From Halomonas icarae (lineage in GTDB: Bacteria > Pseudomonadota > Gammaproteobacteria > Pseudomonadales > Halomonadaceae), in assembly GCF_009901955.1 (NCBI RefSeq), contig NZ_WUTS01000001.1, forward strand, positions 2,890,172 to 2,954,171: 64,000 nucleotides of DNA, given 5' to 3'. This document shows positions 51,334-62,256 of the stretch, piece after piece. Both the position numbers and the translations under genes were made by a program. Under the pieces are notes generated by a model. It saw only the letters and a program-made list of their open reading frames with translations, ran no database searches and was not told the origin of the DNA. Each line of letters opens with the position of its first letter. Within the stretch, counting starts at the first letter, position 1.

Positions 51334-51891
51334 TCAGACCTGCATCAGGTCGCGTTCCTTGGACTCCAGGATCTTGTCGATCTCGGCGATGTACTTGTCG
51401 GTCAGCTTCTGGATCGCCTCTTCGGCTTGGCGCTGCTCGTCCTCGCTGATCTCCTTATCCTTGAGCAGGGACTTGATATCACCGTTGGCATCACGACGCA
51501 CGTTGCGCACGGCCACCCGGGAGTTCTCGGCCTCGTGGCGCGCCTGCTTGATGTAGCCCTTGCGGGTCTCCTCGGTGAGCATGGGCAGCGGCACGCGAAT
51601 ATTGTTGCCGGCAGTCGAAGGATTCAGCCCCAGGTCGGAGGTCATGATCGCCTTCTCGACCTTGGGCACCATGCTCTGCTCCCAGGGCACGACCGAGAGG
51701 GTACGAGCGTCTTCGGTATTGATGTTCGCCACCTGGTTCAGGGGCACCTGGCTGCCGTAGTACTCGACGGTCACCGAATCCAGAATGCTGGCGTGAGCTC
51801 GCCCGGTACGAATCTTGTTCAGGTTGCCGTGGAGCGCCTCGACGCTCTTCTTCATGCGGCTCTCTGCGTCCTTCTTGATGTCATTGATCAC
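51334..51891 (-). CDS. frr: Ribosome recycling factor
   Basis: 185 residues, the universal RRF length. [40 protein letters not shown] and [20 protein letters not shown] are classic. Splits post-termination ribosomes with EF-G. Four nt after pyrH. Confidence 0.98.
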   Translation of the reverse strand: MINDIKKDAESRMKKSVEALHGNLNKIRTGRAHASILDSVTVEYYGSQVPLNQVANINTEDARTLSVVPWEQSMVPKVEKAIMTSDLGLNPSTAGNNIRVPLPMLTEETRKGYIKQARHEAENSRVAVRNVRRDANGDIKSLLKDKEISEDEQRQAEEAIQKLTDKYIAEIDKILESKERDLMQV

Positions 51892-51895
51892 GATA

Positions 51896-52657
51896 TCAGC
51901 CTCTGTCTATCAGCGTGCCTTCCTCGCCGCCCACCACCAGGTTGAGCAGGGCGCCAGGCTTGTTCATGTTGAAGACGCGTACCGGCATGTCATGGTCCCG
52001 CACCAGGCAGATGGCGGTCAAATCCATGACACCGAGCTTCTGGTCCAGCGCATCATCATAACTGAGCTGGTCATACTTCACCGCGTCCGAATACTTGACC
52101 GGATCCTTGTCATACACCCCATCTACCTTGGTGGCCTTGATCACCACGTCGGCATCGATCTCGATGCCGCGCAGGCAGGCCGCCGAGTCGGTGGTGAAGA
52201 AGGGGTTGCCCGTGCCCGCGGAGAACAGCACCACGTCGCCGGAAGTCAGGTAGCGAATGGCGGTACGCCGATCATAGTGCTCCACCACGCCACTCATGGG
52301 AATCGCCGACATCACCCGCGAGCGGATATTGGAGCGCTCCAGGGCATCGCGCATGGCCAGGGCATTCATCACCGTGGCCAACATGCCCATGTGGTCACCG
52401 GTGACTCGCTCCATGCCGGCCTCGTGCAGGGCGGCACCCCGGAACAGGTTGCCACCTCCGACCACGATGCCCACCTGAACGCCGATGCCGACCAGCTGCC
52501 CGATCTCCAGCGCCATACGATCGAGAACCGTGGGATCGATGCCGAACTCGGCATCCCCGGTCAACGCCTCGCCGGAGAGCTTGAGCAGGATACGCTTGTA
52601 CTTCGACTTCTGAGAGCGTGGCTTGGCGGGGGCTTCGAGGTGTTCGGCGGTGGACAT
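51896..52657 (-). CDS. pyrH: Uridylate kinase PyrH
   Basis: 253 residues from ATG 52657 with AGGAGAT upstream; the longer frame to 52741 crosses a terminator hairpin. Amino-acid-kinase fold: [54 protein letters not shown]. Phosphorylates UMP to UDP. Confidence 0.97.
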   Translation of the reverse strand: MSTAEHLEAPAKPRSQKSKYKRILLKLSGEALTGDAEFGIDPTVLDRMALEIGQLVGIGVQVGIVVGGGNLFRGAALHEAGMERVTGDHMGMLATVMNALAMRDALERSNIRSRVMSAIPMSGVVEHYDRRTAIRYLTSGDVVLFSAGTGNPFFTTDSAACLRGIEIDADVVIKATKVDGVYDKDPVKYSDAVKYDQLSYDDALDQKLGVMDLTAICLVRDHDMPVRVFNMNKPGALLNLVVGGEEGTLIDRG

Positions 52658-52722
52658 GGCAACATCTCCTGGCATCTGGGGTGGCATGACATGGGGCCGG
52701 TTTAACCGGCCGGATACGCGAA

Positions 52723-52744
52723 GGCGTGCGCTCGCGCGCACGCC
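52723..52744 (-). terminator. Terminator-like hairpin after tsf
   Basis: Nine-bp stem GGCGTGCGC / GCGCACGCC with a 4-nt loop, 25 nt after the tsf stop. A second 6-bp stem, GGCCGG-TTTAA-CCGGCC, lies at 52695-52711. Together they mark the boundary between rpsB-tsf and pyrH-frr. Confidence 0.65.
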
Positions 52745-52768
52745 ATCACGGTAGCGGAACTTCTGACC

Positions 52769-53638
52769 TCAGCTGCGCTTGGCCTGTTCCATCACTTCCT
52801 TGGCGAAGTCGACCTCTTCCTTCTCGATGCCCTCACCCACCTCGAAGCGGGTAAAGCCGATCACCTCGCCGCCGGCGGCCTTGACGAACTCGGCCACGCT
52901 CTGGTCCGGGTTCTTGACGAACGGCTGCTCGGTCAGGCTGTTCTCGGCCAGGTACTTCTTGAGGCGACCCTGGACCATTTTCTCGGCGATCTGCTCAGGC
53001 TTGCCGGCCATATCGGGCTGCGCCAGGATGATCGCCTTCTCGGCGTCCAGCTGCTCCTGGGGCATGTCCTCGGGGCGTGCCACGGCCGGGTTGATGGCGG
53101 CGACGTGCATGGCAACGTCCTTGGCCGCCTCGGCGTTGCCGCCCTTGAGCTTGGTCAGCACGCCGATACGGCCACCGTGGACGTATTCACCGACCAGGTT
53201 GCCGTCGCCGGCCTCGACCACCACGCTGCGACGCACATCAATGTTCTCACCGATCTTCTGGACCAGCTGCTCGCGAGCGGTCTCCAGGTCGCCTGCCATC
53301 ACGGCGGCCACGTCCTCGCTCTTGGCGGCGAAGAAGGCATCGGCGATCTTCGCGGCGAAGGCCGTGAAGTTGTCGTCACGAGCGACGAAGTCGGTCTCGG
53401 AGTTGATCTCGATCATCACGCCGTAGCTGCCGTCTTCGGCCACACGAGTCACCACGACGCCTTCGGCGGCGGTGCGGTCGGCCTTCTTGGCGGCCTTGAG
53501 GCCTGAGTTCTTGCGCAGGTTCTCGATCGCCTGCTCGATATCACCGCCGGTCTCGGTGAGGGCCTTCTTGCACTCCATCATGCCGAGCCCGGTACGCTCG
53601 CGCAGTTCCTTGACCTGTGAGGCGCTGATAGCTGCCAT
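52769..53638 (-). CDS. tsf: Elongation factor Ts
   Basis: 289 residues starting [20 protein letters not shown] with AGAGGTGA upstream. UBA-like N-domain, the TDFVARDD motif in the core ([15 protein letters not shown]), and the C-terminal module ([20 protein letters not shown]). Nucleotide exchange factor for EF-Tu. Confidence 0.98.
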   Translation of the reverse strand: MAAISASQVKELRERTGLGMMECKKALTETGGDIEQAIENLRKNSGLKAAKKADRTAAEGVVVTRVAEDGSYGVMIEINSETDFVARDDNFTAFAAKIADAFFAAKSEDVAAVMAGDLETAREQLVQKIGENIDVRRSVVVEAGDGNLVGEYVHGGRIGVLTKLKGGNAEAAKDVAMHVAAINPAVARPEDMPQEQLDAEKAIILAQPDMAGKPEQIAEKMVQGRLKKYLAENSLTEQPFVKNPDQSVAEFVKAAGGEVIGFTRFEVGEGIEKEEVDFAKEVMEQAKRS

Positions 53639-53711
53639 GGGTGTCACCTCTGAATATCTCGGGTAGTGGGCCGAAACCCCCGTGGCGGAGATTTCGAAAA
53701 TTCGGAGAAGA

Positions 53712-53731
53712 AAGGGGGCCGCGGCCCCCTT
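53712..53731 (-). terminator. Attenuator hairpin between rpsB and tsf
   Basis: Eight-bp stem AAGGGGGC / GCCCCCTT with loop CGCG, followed by TCTTCTCC on the minus strand. A partial terminator at this position is known in E. coli rpsB-tsf. Confidence 0.7.
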
Positions 53732-53800
53732 CTCGTCCAACCAACGGCGCTGTCAGCAGCATGACTGGCCGACGGCCGCCGTCGATCAGACGGGCCGCGA

Positions 53801-54550
53801 TCACTCGGCGGCGCTGTCGCTTTCCTGAGCGGCGGCCTCTTCGGTCACCTCGACGAACTCGTCGGGACGACCTTCCTTGGCACGCGCGCAGGCATCGGCG
53901 ATGGACTTGACGTAGATCTGGATGGCGCGGATGGAGTCATCGTTGCCGGGGATCACATAGTCGACGCCATCCGGATCGGAGTTGGTATCCACCACACCGA
54001 TGACCGGGATGCCCAGCTTGTTCGCCTCGTTGATGGCGATGCGCTCATGGTCGACATCGATCACGAACAGAGCGTCGGGCAGACCACCCATCTCCTTGAT
54101 ACCACCCACGGACCGCTCGAGCTTCTCCTGCTCGCGGGTCGCCATCAGCACTTCCTTCTTGGTCAGCTTGTCGAAGGTGCCGTCTTCGTGCATGGCCTCG
54201 AGGTCACGCAGACGCTTGATGGAGACGCGAATGGTCTTGTAGTTGGTCAGCATGCCGCCAAGCCAGCGATGGTTGACGAATGGCTGGCCGGCGCGAGTGG
54301 CCTCTTCCTTGATGATCTTGCTCGCGCTGCGCTTGGTGCCGACGAACAGAATCTTGTTGTTCGCCGCCGCCATCTTCTCGACCACATCGATGGCCTCGTT
54401 GAGCGCCGGCAGGGTGTGCTCGAGGTTGATGATGTGGATCTTGTTGCGTGCACCGAAGATGAACTTGCTCATCTTCGGGTTCCAGTACTTGGTCTGGTGA
54501 CCGAAGTGAGCACCTGCCTTGAGCAGGTCACGCATATTGACGTGTGCCAT
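53801..54550 (-). CDS. rpsB: 30S ribosomal protein S2
   Basis: 249 residues starting [20 protein letters not shown] with TTTCAGGAG upstream. All S2 signatures are present (RYWNPKM-type seen as [54 protein letters not shown]). Acidic C-terminal tail. Divergent from map. Confidence 0.99.
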   Translation of the reverse strand: MAHVNMRDLLKAGAHFGHQTKYWNPKMSKFIFGARNKIHIINLEHTLPALNEAIDVVEKMAAANNKILFVGTKRSASKIIKEEATRAGQPFVNHRWLGGMLTNYKTIRVSIKRLRDLEAMHEDGTFDKLTKKEVLMATREQEKLERSVGGIKEMGGLPDALFVIDVDHERIAINEANKLGIPVIGVVDTNSDPDGVDYVIPGNDDSIRAIQIYVKSIADACARAKEGRPDEFVEVTEEAAAQESDSAAE

Positions 54551-54668
54551 GGATGACTCCTGAAATATCGGGTTAGGCCTCCATGCACCCCATGGATCCG
54601 ACCGCTACACCTCCATTAAGAGACGCTGCGGCACCCGGGACCATGTGCCGGTGCATGTGTGTTTTCAA
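54551..54668 (-). promoter_or_regulatory. rpsB 5' leader with possible S2 autoregulatory element and promoter
   Basis: TTGAAA at 54663-54668 is a candidate -35. The leader contains a CCATG-GGGTG-CATGG hairpin (54581-54595) just upstream of the SD. In E. coli the S2 leader (t44/tff RNA) lies at this place between map and rpsB. A structural match to that family is suspected, not shown. Confidence 0.4.
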
Positions 54669-54763
54669 GGCGTTATGTTGATTGGCACCCTCGCTATCGA
54701 AGATTTCCGGCACGGCTGGGCGACCCGAGGATCACCAGACACGCTGCCACGAAGGCTCGACGA

Positions 54764-54792
54764 TTGCAGGAAGGCGCGCAGCTTTATACCAT
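54764..54792 (+). promoter_or_regulatory. Putative promoter of map-glnD
   Basis: TTGCAG (54764-54769), 17 nt, TACCAT (54787-54792), overlapped by an AT-rich TTTATA. It lies about 75 nt before the map ATG. Confidence 0.4.
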
Positions 54793-54870
54793 GGAATAAG
54801 CCCGAGATGAAGCAGTCCGCGCGCGTGAATGGCTATCGCGGACGCCCTCCACCCCCAAATCCGAGACCCC

Positions 54871-55662
54871 ATGAACGTACCCATCAAGACGCTCGACGAG
54901 ATCGAGAAGATGCGTGAGGCGGGCCGCCAGGCTGCCCGTGTGATCGAGATGATCACCCCCCATATCAAGGCCGGCATCTCCACCGGCGAGATCGACCGCC
55001 TGTGTCACGACTTTATCGTCGAGGAGCTGGGATCGACCCCCGCCCCTCTCGATTACCATGGCTTTCCCAAGTCGGTGTGCACCTCGATCAATCACGTGGT
55101 GTGTCACGGTATCCCCGACGACGCCAAGAAGCTCAAGAGCGGCGACATCATGAACCTGGACATCACCGTGAAGACCGCCGATGGCTATCATGGCGACTCC
55201 AGCGTGATGTACGTGGTCGGCGAGAATATCCAGGGCGAGCGCCTGTGCCGCATCACCCAGGAGTGTCTCTACAAGAGCATGGCGCTGATGCGCCCCGGCG
55301 TGCGCCTCTCGGAGCTTGCCCGCGCCATCCAGAAGCATGCCGAGGCCAACGGCTACTCGGTGGTGCGCGACTTCTGCGGCCACGGCATCGGCGCCAGCTT
55401 CCATGAGGACCCGCAGGTGCTGCACTACGACGGCTATGCCCCCGAGGCCGATATCGAACTCGCCGCCGGCATGTGCCTGACCGTCGAGCCGATGATCAAC
55501 GTGGGAGGCTACCGCACCAAGGTGTTGCGCGATGGCTGGACCGCCGTGACCCGCGACCGCAGCCTCTCCGCCCAGTGGGAGCACACCCTGCTGGTCACCG
55601 AGTCCGGCGTCGAGGTACTCACCGCGCGCAGCGACGAAGACCTCACCTTCCTCGAGCCCTGA
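54871..55662 (+). CDS. map: Methionine aminopeptidase, type I
   Basis: 263 residues from ATG 54871 (MNVPIKTLDEIEKMREAGRQ). Pita-bread fold with catalytic His in DYHGFPKSVCTSINHVVCHG, metal Asp pair in MNLDITVKTADGYHGDSS, GHGIGASFHEDP and the Glu ligands in LTVEPMIN and WEHTLLV. Removes initiator Met. Followed 4 nt later by glnD. Confidence 0.98.
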   Translation: MNVPIKTLDEIEKMREAGRQAARVIEMITPHIKAGISTGEIDRLCHDFIVEELGSTPAPLDYHGFPKSVCTSINHVVCHGIPDDAKKLKSGDIMNLDITVKTADGYHGDSSVMYVVGENIQGERLCRITQECLYKSMALMRPGVRLSELARAIQKHAEANGYSVVRDFCGHGIGASFHEDPQVLHYDGYAPEADIELAAGMCLTVEPMINVGGYRTKVLRDGWTAVTRDRSLSAQWEHTLLVTESGVEVLTARSDEDLTFLEP

Positions 55663-55666
55663 GCCG

Positions 55667-58348
55667 ATGCTGCTCCACCACTATCGCTTTACGCCGGACG
55701 AATCTCTGTTCGACGTCGAGGGTTTCCGGGCGGAGCTCTCTGCCAGCCACTCGCTGATCGCGCCGTTCAAGGCCGCCCTGCGCGAAATCCAGGCGCGTCT
55801 CGACGAGCGGTTTCGCGCCGGGGCCGATATTCGCGACCTCGTTCACGGTCGCGCCTGGTGCCTGGATCGGCTGTTAGCAGCGGCCTGGGAGCATCACGCT
55901 TGGCCCGATAACGGTGTATCACTGCTCGCCGTGGGCGGCTATGGCCGCGGCGAGCTGCATCCTTACTCCGATGTCGACCTGCTGCTGCTGCTCGAACACG
56001 ACGATGATGCGCCCTATCGCGAGCCGCTATCGGCCTTTATCACCTTCCTGTGGGACATCGGCCTGGAAATCGGGCACAGCGTGCGCTCGCTGGCCGACTG
56101 CGAACGCGAGGCAAGGGCCGACCTTACGGTCATCACCAACCTGCTCGAGAGCCGCACCATCGCCGGCCACGAACGGCTGCGCGAGTCGATGAAGGCACGC
56201 CTGGCCGCCGATCGCGTATGGCCGGCGAAGCATTTCTTCGAAGCCAAGTGGCAGGAGCAGATCAGCCGCCACCAGCGCCACAACAACTCCGAGTACCACC
56301 TGGAGCCCAATATCAAGAGCGCGCCCGGCGGGCTACGCGATATCCAGATGATCGGCTGGGTCGCCAAGCGACATTTCGGCAGCGAGCGCTACAGCGACCT
56401 GGTGGCCGCCGGCTTCATGAACGACGCCGAGCTCCGCATTCTCAGCCAGGGGCAGGCCTTCCTGTGGCAGGTGCGCTACGCCTTGCACATGCTTGCTGGC
56501 CGCGCCGAGGATCGTCTGCTGTTTGACCACCAGCGCACCATCGCCGAGCTTTTCGGCTTTCGTGACACACCGGAGCGTCTCGCCGTCGAGCAGTTCATGA
56601 AGCGCTACTACCGCCATATCACGGCCCTGGCGGGCCTCAACGACATGCTGCTGCAGCATTTCGACGAGGCGATCCTGCATGCCGGCGAGGTGCTGCCGGT
56701 CGAGCCACTCAATGAACGTTTCGAGGTCAAGGATGGCTTTATCCAGGCGCGCTCGCGAACCGTCTTCCGCGACCGCCCCTCGGCCCTGCTCGAGCTCTTC
56801 CTGCTGATGGCCGAGCATCCCGACATCGAAGGCGTACGTGCCGACACCATCCGCCAGATCCGCGACCACCGCCACCTGATCGACGACCTCTACCGCGATG
56901 ACGTGCGCCACCAGAGCCTGTTCATGGAGCTGCTGCGCTCCGGTGGCAACGTGGCACGCCAGCTACGGCGCATGAATCGTTACGGGGTGCTGGGCAAGTA
57001 CCTGCCGGAATTTGGTCGAGCCATCGGCCTGATGCAACATGATCTCTTCCATATCTATACCGTGGACGCCCACACCCTGCATCTGCTGAAGTTCATTCAC
57101 GGCTTCCGCAAGCCCGAGGCCCGCGAGACCTTCCCGGTGGCCGCCAATATCATCCACCAGCTGCCCAAGCTGGAGCTGCTGTGGATCGCGGGGCTCTACC
57201 ACGATATCGGCAAGGGCCGCGGCGGTGACCATTCGATCCTCGGCGCCCGGGACGTCGAGGTCTTTGCCGAACGCCATGGCCTCTCCCCCCGGGATACGCG
57301 CCTGGTAAGCTGGCTGGTAGAGCAGCATCTCACCATGTCGATGGTGGCCCAGAAGCGCGATATCACCGACCCCGACGTGATCGCCGACTTCGCCCGCCTG
57401 GTCGGCGACGAGACACGCCTCGACTACCTGTACGTACTGACCGTTGCCGATATCAATGCCACCAACCCCAGCCTCTGGAACGGCTGGCGCGCCTCGCTGC
57501 TGCGCCAGCTGCACGCTGAGACCAAGCGCGCCCTGCGTCGCGGCCTGGAGAACCCCCTGGAGCGCAACGACTGGGTCAACGAGACCCGCGACGAGGCACT
57601 CTCGCTGCTTGCGGCGGTGGGGGCCGACATGGACCGGGTGCAGCGCCTGTGGGAGTCGCTGGGCGAAGAGTACTTCCTGCAGTACGCCCCCAGCGAAATC
57701 GCCTGGCAGACCCAGGGCATCCTCGCCCACGGGACGAGCCAGCTGCCATTGATCCTGCTCAGCGCTCCGGCCGACGGCATGGTCGAGGGCGGCACCAAGG
57801 TGTTTATCCACACCCGCTCGGTGGATGACCTCTTCGCCGCCACCGCCGCCGACCTCGACCAGCTCGGCCTCTCCATCCACGATGCGCGTATCGCCACCTC
57901 CAGCAACGACTGGACGCTGAACACCTTTATCGTGCTCGACGACCAGGGGCGCCCCATTCGCGACCCGATCCGCCTGGAAGAGATTCGCGCCCATCTGGTC
58001 GAGGAGCTCGACGACCCCGACGACTACCCGCAGATCGTCACCCGTCACACCCCACGTCAGCTCAGACACTTCAAGGTTCCCACCCGGGTGATCATCGAGC
58101 AGGACCCGGCCAACGAGCGCACCCTGCTGGAGTTGATCGCCCCGGACCGCCCCGGCCTGCTGGCCCGGGTCGGCCGCATCTTCATGGAGCAGGATATCGC
58201 TCTCTCCGCGGCCAAGATCGCCACCCTGGGCGAGAAGGTGGAGGACGTCTTCTTCATCACCGACAAGACCGGCCGCCCGCTCACCGACCCCGAGCGCCAG
58301 GCGCGCCTGCGCGAGCGCCTGGTGGAGGTGCTGGATGTCTCAGGCTAG
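55667..58348 (+). CDS. glnD: Bifunctional uridylyltransferase/uridylyl-removing enzyme GlnD
   Basis: 893 residues. Nucleotidyltransferase domain with VGGYGRGELHPYSDVD at 89-104, linker, HD domain with LYHDIGKGRGGDHS near 510, and two C-terminal ACT domains (VFIHTRSVDDLFAATAADLD; LLELIAPDRPGLLARVGRIF). Modifies PII proteins in response to glutamine. map-glnD order is conserved in gammaproteobacteria. Confidence 0.98.
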   Translation: MLLHHYRFTPDESLFDVEGFRAELSASHSLIAPFKAALREIQARLDERFRAGADIRDLVHGRAWCLDRLLAAAWEHHAWPDNGVSLLAVGGYGRGELHPYSDVDLLLLLEHDDDAPYREPLSAFITFLWDIGLEIGHSVRSLADCEREARADLTVITNLLESRTIAGHERLRESMKARLAADRVWPAKHFFEAKWQEQISRHQRHNNSEYHLEPNIKSAPGGLRDIQMIGWVAKRHFGSERYSDLVAAGFMNDAELRILSQGQAFLWQVRYALHMLAGRAEDRLLFDHQRTIAELFGFRDTPERLAVEQFMKRYYRHITALAGLNDMLLQHFDEAILHAGEVLPVEPLNERFEVKDGFIQARSRTVFRDRPSALLELFLLMAEHPDIEGVRADTIRQIRDHRHLIDDLYRDDVRHQSLFMELLRSGGNVARQLRRMNRYGVLGKYLPEFGRAIGLMQHDLFHIYTVDAHTLHLLKFIHGFRKPEARETFPVAANIIHQLPKLELLWIAGLYHDIGKGRGGDHSILGARDVEVFAERHGLSPRDTRLVSWLVEQHLTMSMVAQKRDITDPDVIADFARLVGDETRLDYLYVLTVADINATNPSLWNGWRASLLRQLHAETKRALRRGLENPLERNDWVNETRDEALSLLAAVGADMDRVQRLWESLGEEYFLQYAPSEIAWQTQGILAHGTSQLPLILLSAPADGMVEGGTKVFIHTRSVDDLFAATAADLDQLGLSIHDARIATSSNDWTLNTFIVLDDQGRPIRDPIRLEEIRAHLVEELDDPDDYPQIVTRHTPRQLRHFKVPTRVIIEQDPANERTLLELIAPDRPGLLARVGRIFMEQDIALSAAKIATLGEKVEDVFFITDKTGRPLTDPERQARLRERLVEVLDVSG

Positions 58349-58354
58349 CCGCGT

Positions 58355-58383
58355 TTGAGGCCTTCCCTGGCCTTCCCTATAAT
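58355..58383 (+). promoter_or_regulatory. Strong sigma-70 promoter of dapC operon
   Basis: TTGAGG (58355-58360), 17 nt, perfect TATAAT (58378-58383), in the 115-nt glnD-dapC gap. Confidence 0.75.
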
Positions 58384-58463
58384 CGAGCCTCCTGCGTTCA
58401 CCCCGCGACACATCATAACGACGACGCCTGCGGCCACGGCCCAAGAGGCGCGCCTGGACACCC

Positions 58464-59675
58464 ATGAACCCTGATCTCGACGCCCTCAAGCCCTACCCCT
58501 TCGAGCGGCTGGCCGCCCTCAGGGCCGGCGTGACGCCTCCCGCGGAGCTCGCGCCTATTACGCTGACCATCGGCGAGCCCCAGCACGCCCCCTATGCCGG
58601 CGCCCTCGAGGCGCTGCAGGCGAGTCAGGCCGACTTCGCTCGCTACCCGGCCACCGCCGGCAGTGCCGAGCTTCGTCAGGCCATCGCCGACTGGGCCAGG
58701 CACCGTTTCGGCCTTGACGGCCTCGACCCCGACACCCAGGTATTACCGGTCAACGGCACCCGCGAGGCGCTGTTTGCCTTCGTTCAGGCGGCGCTGGACC
58801 GCACCCGTCCGGCGAAGGTGGCCATGCCCAACCCCTTCTACCAGATCTACGAGGGCGCCACCCTGCTCGCCGGTGGCGAGCCCTACTACCTCGACTGCAA
58901 CGCCGAAAGCGGCTTTCGTCCCGACATCGAGGCCGTGCCCGCCGACGTCTGGCGCCAGGTACAGATCGTCTTTCTCTGCTCGCCCGGCAATCCGACGGGG
59001 GCGGTCACGCCACTGGCCGAGTTCCAGCGACTGATCGAGCTCGCCGACGAACACGACTTCATCATCGCCTCGGACGAGTGTTACTCGGAGCTCTATCTGG
59101 ACGAGACATCCCCACCCCCCGGGCTGCTCGAGGCCTGCGCGGCCCTGGGGCGTCACGACTATCGACGCTGCCTGGTCTTCCACTCCCTCTCGAAACGCTC
59201 CAACCTGCCCGGGCTGCGCTCGGGTTTCGTGGCCGGCGATGCCGGGCTGATCGCCCCCTTCAGGCGCTATCGCACCTACCACGGTTGCGCCATGGCGCTG
59301 CCGGTGCAGCACGCCTCGATCGCCGCCTGGCGCGACGAGAGCCATGTGCGCGCCAATCGCGACGCCTACCGCGAGAAGTTCGACGCCGTGACCCGCATTC
59401 TCGCCCCGGTGATGGCGTTCCCCACCCCGGAGGCAAGCTTCTACCTGTGGCCGGCGGTACCCGGCGGTGACGACGAGGGCTTTACCCGGGAGCTGCTGCG
59501 CCATGCCAACGTGAGCGTACTTCCCGGCAGCTATATGGGCCGCCCCGCACCCGACGGCCGCAACGCTGGCATCAACCCCGGCAGCGGCCGCCTGCGGCTG
59601 GCGCTGGTCGCCGAGCCCCAGGCCACCGCCGAGGCGGCGCGCCGCATCCGCGACTTCATCGAAAGGAGGCTGTGA
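58464..59675 (+). CDS. dapC: N-succinyldiaminopimelate aminotransferase DapC
   Basis: 403 residues. PLP fold-type I aminotransferase: ITLTIGEPQHAPYAGALE, SPGNPTGAV, YSELYLDE and the PLP lysine in SLSKRSNLPGLRSGFV. Succinyl-branch step of lysine/DAP synthesis. Clustering with dapD and dapE supports DapC over a generic aminotransferase. Confidence 0.93.
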   Translation: MNPDLDALKPYPFERLAALRAGVTPPAELAPITLTIGEPQHAPYAGALEALQASQADFARYPATAGSAELRQAIADWARHRFGLDGLDPDTQVLPVNGTREALFAFVQAALDRTRPAKVAMPNPFYQIYEGATLLAGGEPYYLDCNAESGFRPDIEAVPADVWRQVQIVFLCSPGNPTGAVTPLAEFQRLIELADEHDFIIASDECYSELYLDETSPPPGLLEACAALGRHDYRRCLVFHSLSKRSNLPGLRSGFVAGDAGLIAPFRRYRTYHGCAMALPVQHASIAAWRDESHVRANRDAYREKFDAVTRILAPVMAFPTPEASFYLWPAVPGGDDEGFTRELLRHANVSVLPGSYMGRPAPDGRNAGINPGSGRLRLALVAEPQATAEAARRIRDFIERRL

Positions 59676-60019
59676 TGTTTACCCTGTACGGCATCAAGAA
59701 CTGCGACACCTGTCGCCGTGCGCGCAAGGCGATGGACAATTCCGGCGTTCCCTACCAGTTCCACGACCTGCGCGAGGATGGCCTCTCCGCGCCACTGCTC
59801 GAACATATCCTCGACAAGGTGCCGGTGCTGACGGCGCTCAACAAGCGCAGTACCACCTGGCGCAACCTGTCCGACGAGGAGAAGCGGGAGGTGGATGCCA
59901 ACAGCGCCCGCGAGCTGCTGCTCGCCCACCCCACCCTGCTCAAGCGCCCTCTGCTAGATACCGGCGATGACATCCGCGTGGGGTATCGCGACGGCGACTA
60001 CGACGACCTTCAGGGCTAA
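59675..60019 (+). CDS. ArsC-family reductase-like protein (YffB/Spx-like)
   Basis: 114 residues from ATG 59675, whose A is shared with the dapC TGA; AAGGAGG lies just upstream. Thioredoxin-like fold with a CDTCRRAR motif near residues 10-17 and a partner Arg segment (HPTLLKRPLLDTGDDI). Resembles E. coli YffB, a glutathione-dependent thiol reductase candidate that in many genomes precedes dapE. The physiological role is unknown. Confidence 0.85.
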   Translation: MFTLYGIKNCDTCRRARKAMDNSGVPYQFHDLREDGLSAPLLEHILDKVPVLTALNKRSTTWRNLSDEEKREVDANSARELLLAHPTLLKRPLLDTGDDIRVGYRDGDYDDLQG

Positions 60020-60064
60020 GCGCCCCCTCTGAACACACGACTCGACTCTACAAGGACTCTCGAT

Positions 60065-61090
60065 ATGCTGAGCTTTGCACTCGGAACCGGCACCCAGAAC
60101 ACCCAGGGCGACTGGCTGGAGATCTACTACCCCGCCCCCCTCCTCGAGCCCGATGCCGACCTGATCGCGGCGGTCAAGCGGGTGCTGGACGTTCCGGAAG
60201 GTAACGCTGCGGTCAGCTTCCTGCCCGAGCAGTGTGGCGAGCTGGCCGGCGCCCTCAAGGACGCCGGTCACGCCGAGCAGGCACAGCTGGCCGAGACCTT
60301 CGCCGCGGCCACTCGCCCGCTGGTGGCGATGTTTATCACCGAGGACCTGCCCCCGCAGAGCGTCCCCGAGGTCTACCTCAAGCTGCACCTGCTGTCTCAC
60401 CGCCTGGTCAAGCCCCACGGTCTCGACCTTACCGGCATGTTCGGCCTGCTGCGCAATATCGCCTGGACCAGCGAGGGCGCCATCGACGTCCAGGAGCTGC
60501 CCGCCCGCCGCCTCAAGGCGCGCCTGGAGGGCCGAGCCCTCTCCGTCGACTGTGTCGACAAGTTCCCCAAGATGGCCGATTACGTGGTTCCCGGCGGTGT
60601 GCGTATCGGTGACACCGCTCGGGTGCGCCTGGGTGCCTACCTCGGCGAGGGCACCACCGTGATGCACGAGGGCTTCGTCAACTTCAACGCCGGTACCGAA
60701 GGGCCGGGCATGATCGAAGGCCGGATCTCGGCCGGGGTGATGGTCGGCAAGGGCTCCGACCTCGGTGGCGGCTGCTCGACCATGGGCACGCTCTCTGGGG
60801 GCGGCAATATCGTGATCAAGGTCGGCGAAGGCTGCCTGATCGGTGCCAATGCCGGTATCGGCATCCCGCTGGGGGACCGCTGCACCGTGGAGGCGGGTCT
60901 CTACCTTACCGCCGGTGCCAAGGTCACCCTGCTCGACGACCAGGGCCAGGAGGCCGGTACCGTGACCGCACGTGAGCTGGCCAATCAGGACGACCTGCTG
61001 CTGCGCCGCAACTCCCAGAACGGTCGCATCGAGTGCCTGACCAACAAGAGCGCCATCGCGCTCAACGAGGCACTGCATGCCCACAACTGA
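60065..61090 (+). CDS. dapD: 2,3,4,5-Tetrahydropyridine-2,6-dicarboxylate N-succinyltransferase DapD (long type)
   Basis: 341 residues, the Pseudomonas-type DapD. N-terminal alpha/beta domain, then a left-handed beta-helix ([40 protein letters not shown]). Succinylates tetrahydrodipicolinate. AAGGA site. Overlaps dapE by 14 nt. Confidence 0.96.
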   Translation: MLSFALGTGTQNTQGDWLEIYYPAPLLEPDADLIAAVKRVLDVPEGNAAVSFLPEQCGELAGALKDAGHAEQAQLAETFAAATRPLVAMFITEDLPPQSVPEVYLKLHLLSHRLVKPHGLDLTGMFGLLRNIAWTSEGAIDVQELPARRLKARLEGRALSVDCVDKFPKMADYVVPGGVRIGDTARVRLGAYLGEGTTVMHEGFVNFNAGTEGPGMIEGRISAGVMVGKGSDLGGGCSTMGTLSGGGNIVIKVGEGCLIGANAGIGIPLGDRCTVEAGLYLTAGAKVTLLDDQGQEAGTVTARELANQDDLLLRRNSQNGRIECLTNKSAIALNEALHAHN

Positions 61091-62249
61091 TCCCACTGGC
61101 CTCTCGCCCACCCTGCGGCTCGCCTTCGACCTGCTGGCACGCCCTTCGGTGACGCCGGACGACCTGGGGTGTCAGGAACTGATGATCGAGCGTCTCGCGG
61201 CGCTCGGTTTCCATATCGAACGCCTGCCCTACGGCGATGTCGAGAACTTCTGGGCCACCCGCGGCCACCACGGTCCACTGCTGGCCTTCGCCGGCCACAC
61301 CGATGTGGTGCCCAGCGGCCCTCACACCCACTGGGACACCCCCCCCTTTACGCCGTGTATCGATGACGACGGTATGCTGCGAGGCCGAGGCGCCGCCGAC
61401 ATGAAGGGTAGCCTGGCGGCCATGATCACCGCGGTGGAGCGCTTTCTCGCCGACCATCCCGATCACCACGGCCGACTGGGGTTTTTGATCACCTCCGATG
61501 AGGAGGGCCCGGCCAAGGATGGGACGCGCGCTGTGGTGGAGCATCTGCGTGAACGCCACGAGCGGCTCGACTACTGTATCGTCGGCGAGCCCTCCTCCAC
61601 CGCTCGACTGGGGGACGTGGTCAAGAACGGTCGTCGTGGCTCCCTGGGCGGCGTGCTGCATATCAAAGGGGTACAAGGCCATGTGGCCTACCCTCACCTG
61701 GCGCGCAACCCCATCCATCAGGCCATGCCCGCGCTGGATGCGCTGACCCGGGAGCACTGGGACGACGGCAACGACTTCTTCCCCGCGACCAGTTTCCAGA
61801 TCTCCAACTTTCGCTCGGGTACCGGCGCCACCAACGTCATCCCCGGCGAGGTGGAGGTCGTGTTCAACTTCCGCTTCTCCACCGAGGTGACCCAGGAGCA
61901 GCTCAAGTCGCGCACCGCGAGGATTCTCGACGCCCACAGCCTGGACTACGAACTGGACTGGACCCTCAACGGCGAGCCCTTCCTCACCGCCGAGGGCGAA
62001 CTCGTGGAAGCCAGCGTACGTGGCGTCGAGGAGGTCACCGGACAGACCCCCGAACTCTCCACCAGCGGTGGCACCTCGGATGGACGCTTTATCGCTACCC
62101 TGGGCAGCCAGGTGGTAGAGCTGGGCCCCCTCAATGCCACCATCCATCAGGTCAACGAGCGGGTGCGGGCCAGCGACCTGGACGAGCTGAGCCGCATCTA
62201 TGAAGCGATCATGAAGCACCTGTTCATCAACGGCAGTGCCCGACCCTGA
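61077..62249 (+). CDS. dapE: Succinyl-diaminopimelate desuccinylase DapE
   Basis: 390 residues. M20 zinc peptidase: [44 protein letters not shown], catalytic Asp/Glu pair present; dimerisation domain [21 protein letters not shown]-terminal [11 protein letters not shown]. Yields LL-diaminopimelate for lysine and peptidoglycan. Confidence 0.97.
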   Translation: MPTTDPTGLSPTLRLAFDLLARPSVTPDDLGCQELMIERLAALGFHIERLPYGDVENFWATRGHHGPLLAFAGHTDVVPSGPHTHWDTPPFTPCIDDDGMLRGRGAADMKGSLAAMITAVERFLADHPDHHGRLGFLITSDEEGPAKDGTRAVVEHLRERHERLDYCIVGEPSSTARLGDVVKNGRRGSLGGVLHIKGVQGHVAYPHLARNPIHQAMPALDALTREHWDDGNDFFPATSFQISNFRSGTGATNVIPGEVEVVFNFRFSTEVTQEQLKSRTARILDAHSLDYELDWTLNGEPFLTAEGELVEASVRGVEEVTGQTPELSTSGGTSDGRFIATLGSQVVELGPLNATIHQVNERVRASDLDELSRIYEAIMKHLFINGSARP

Positions 62250-62256
62250 GGCTTGC

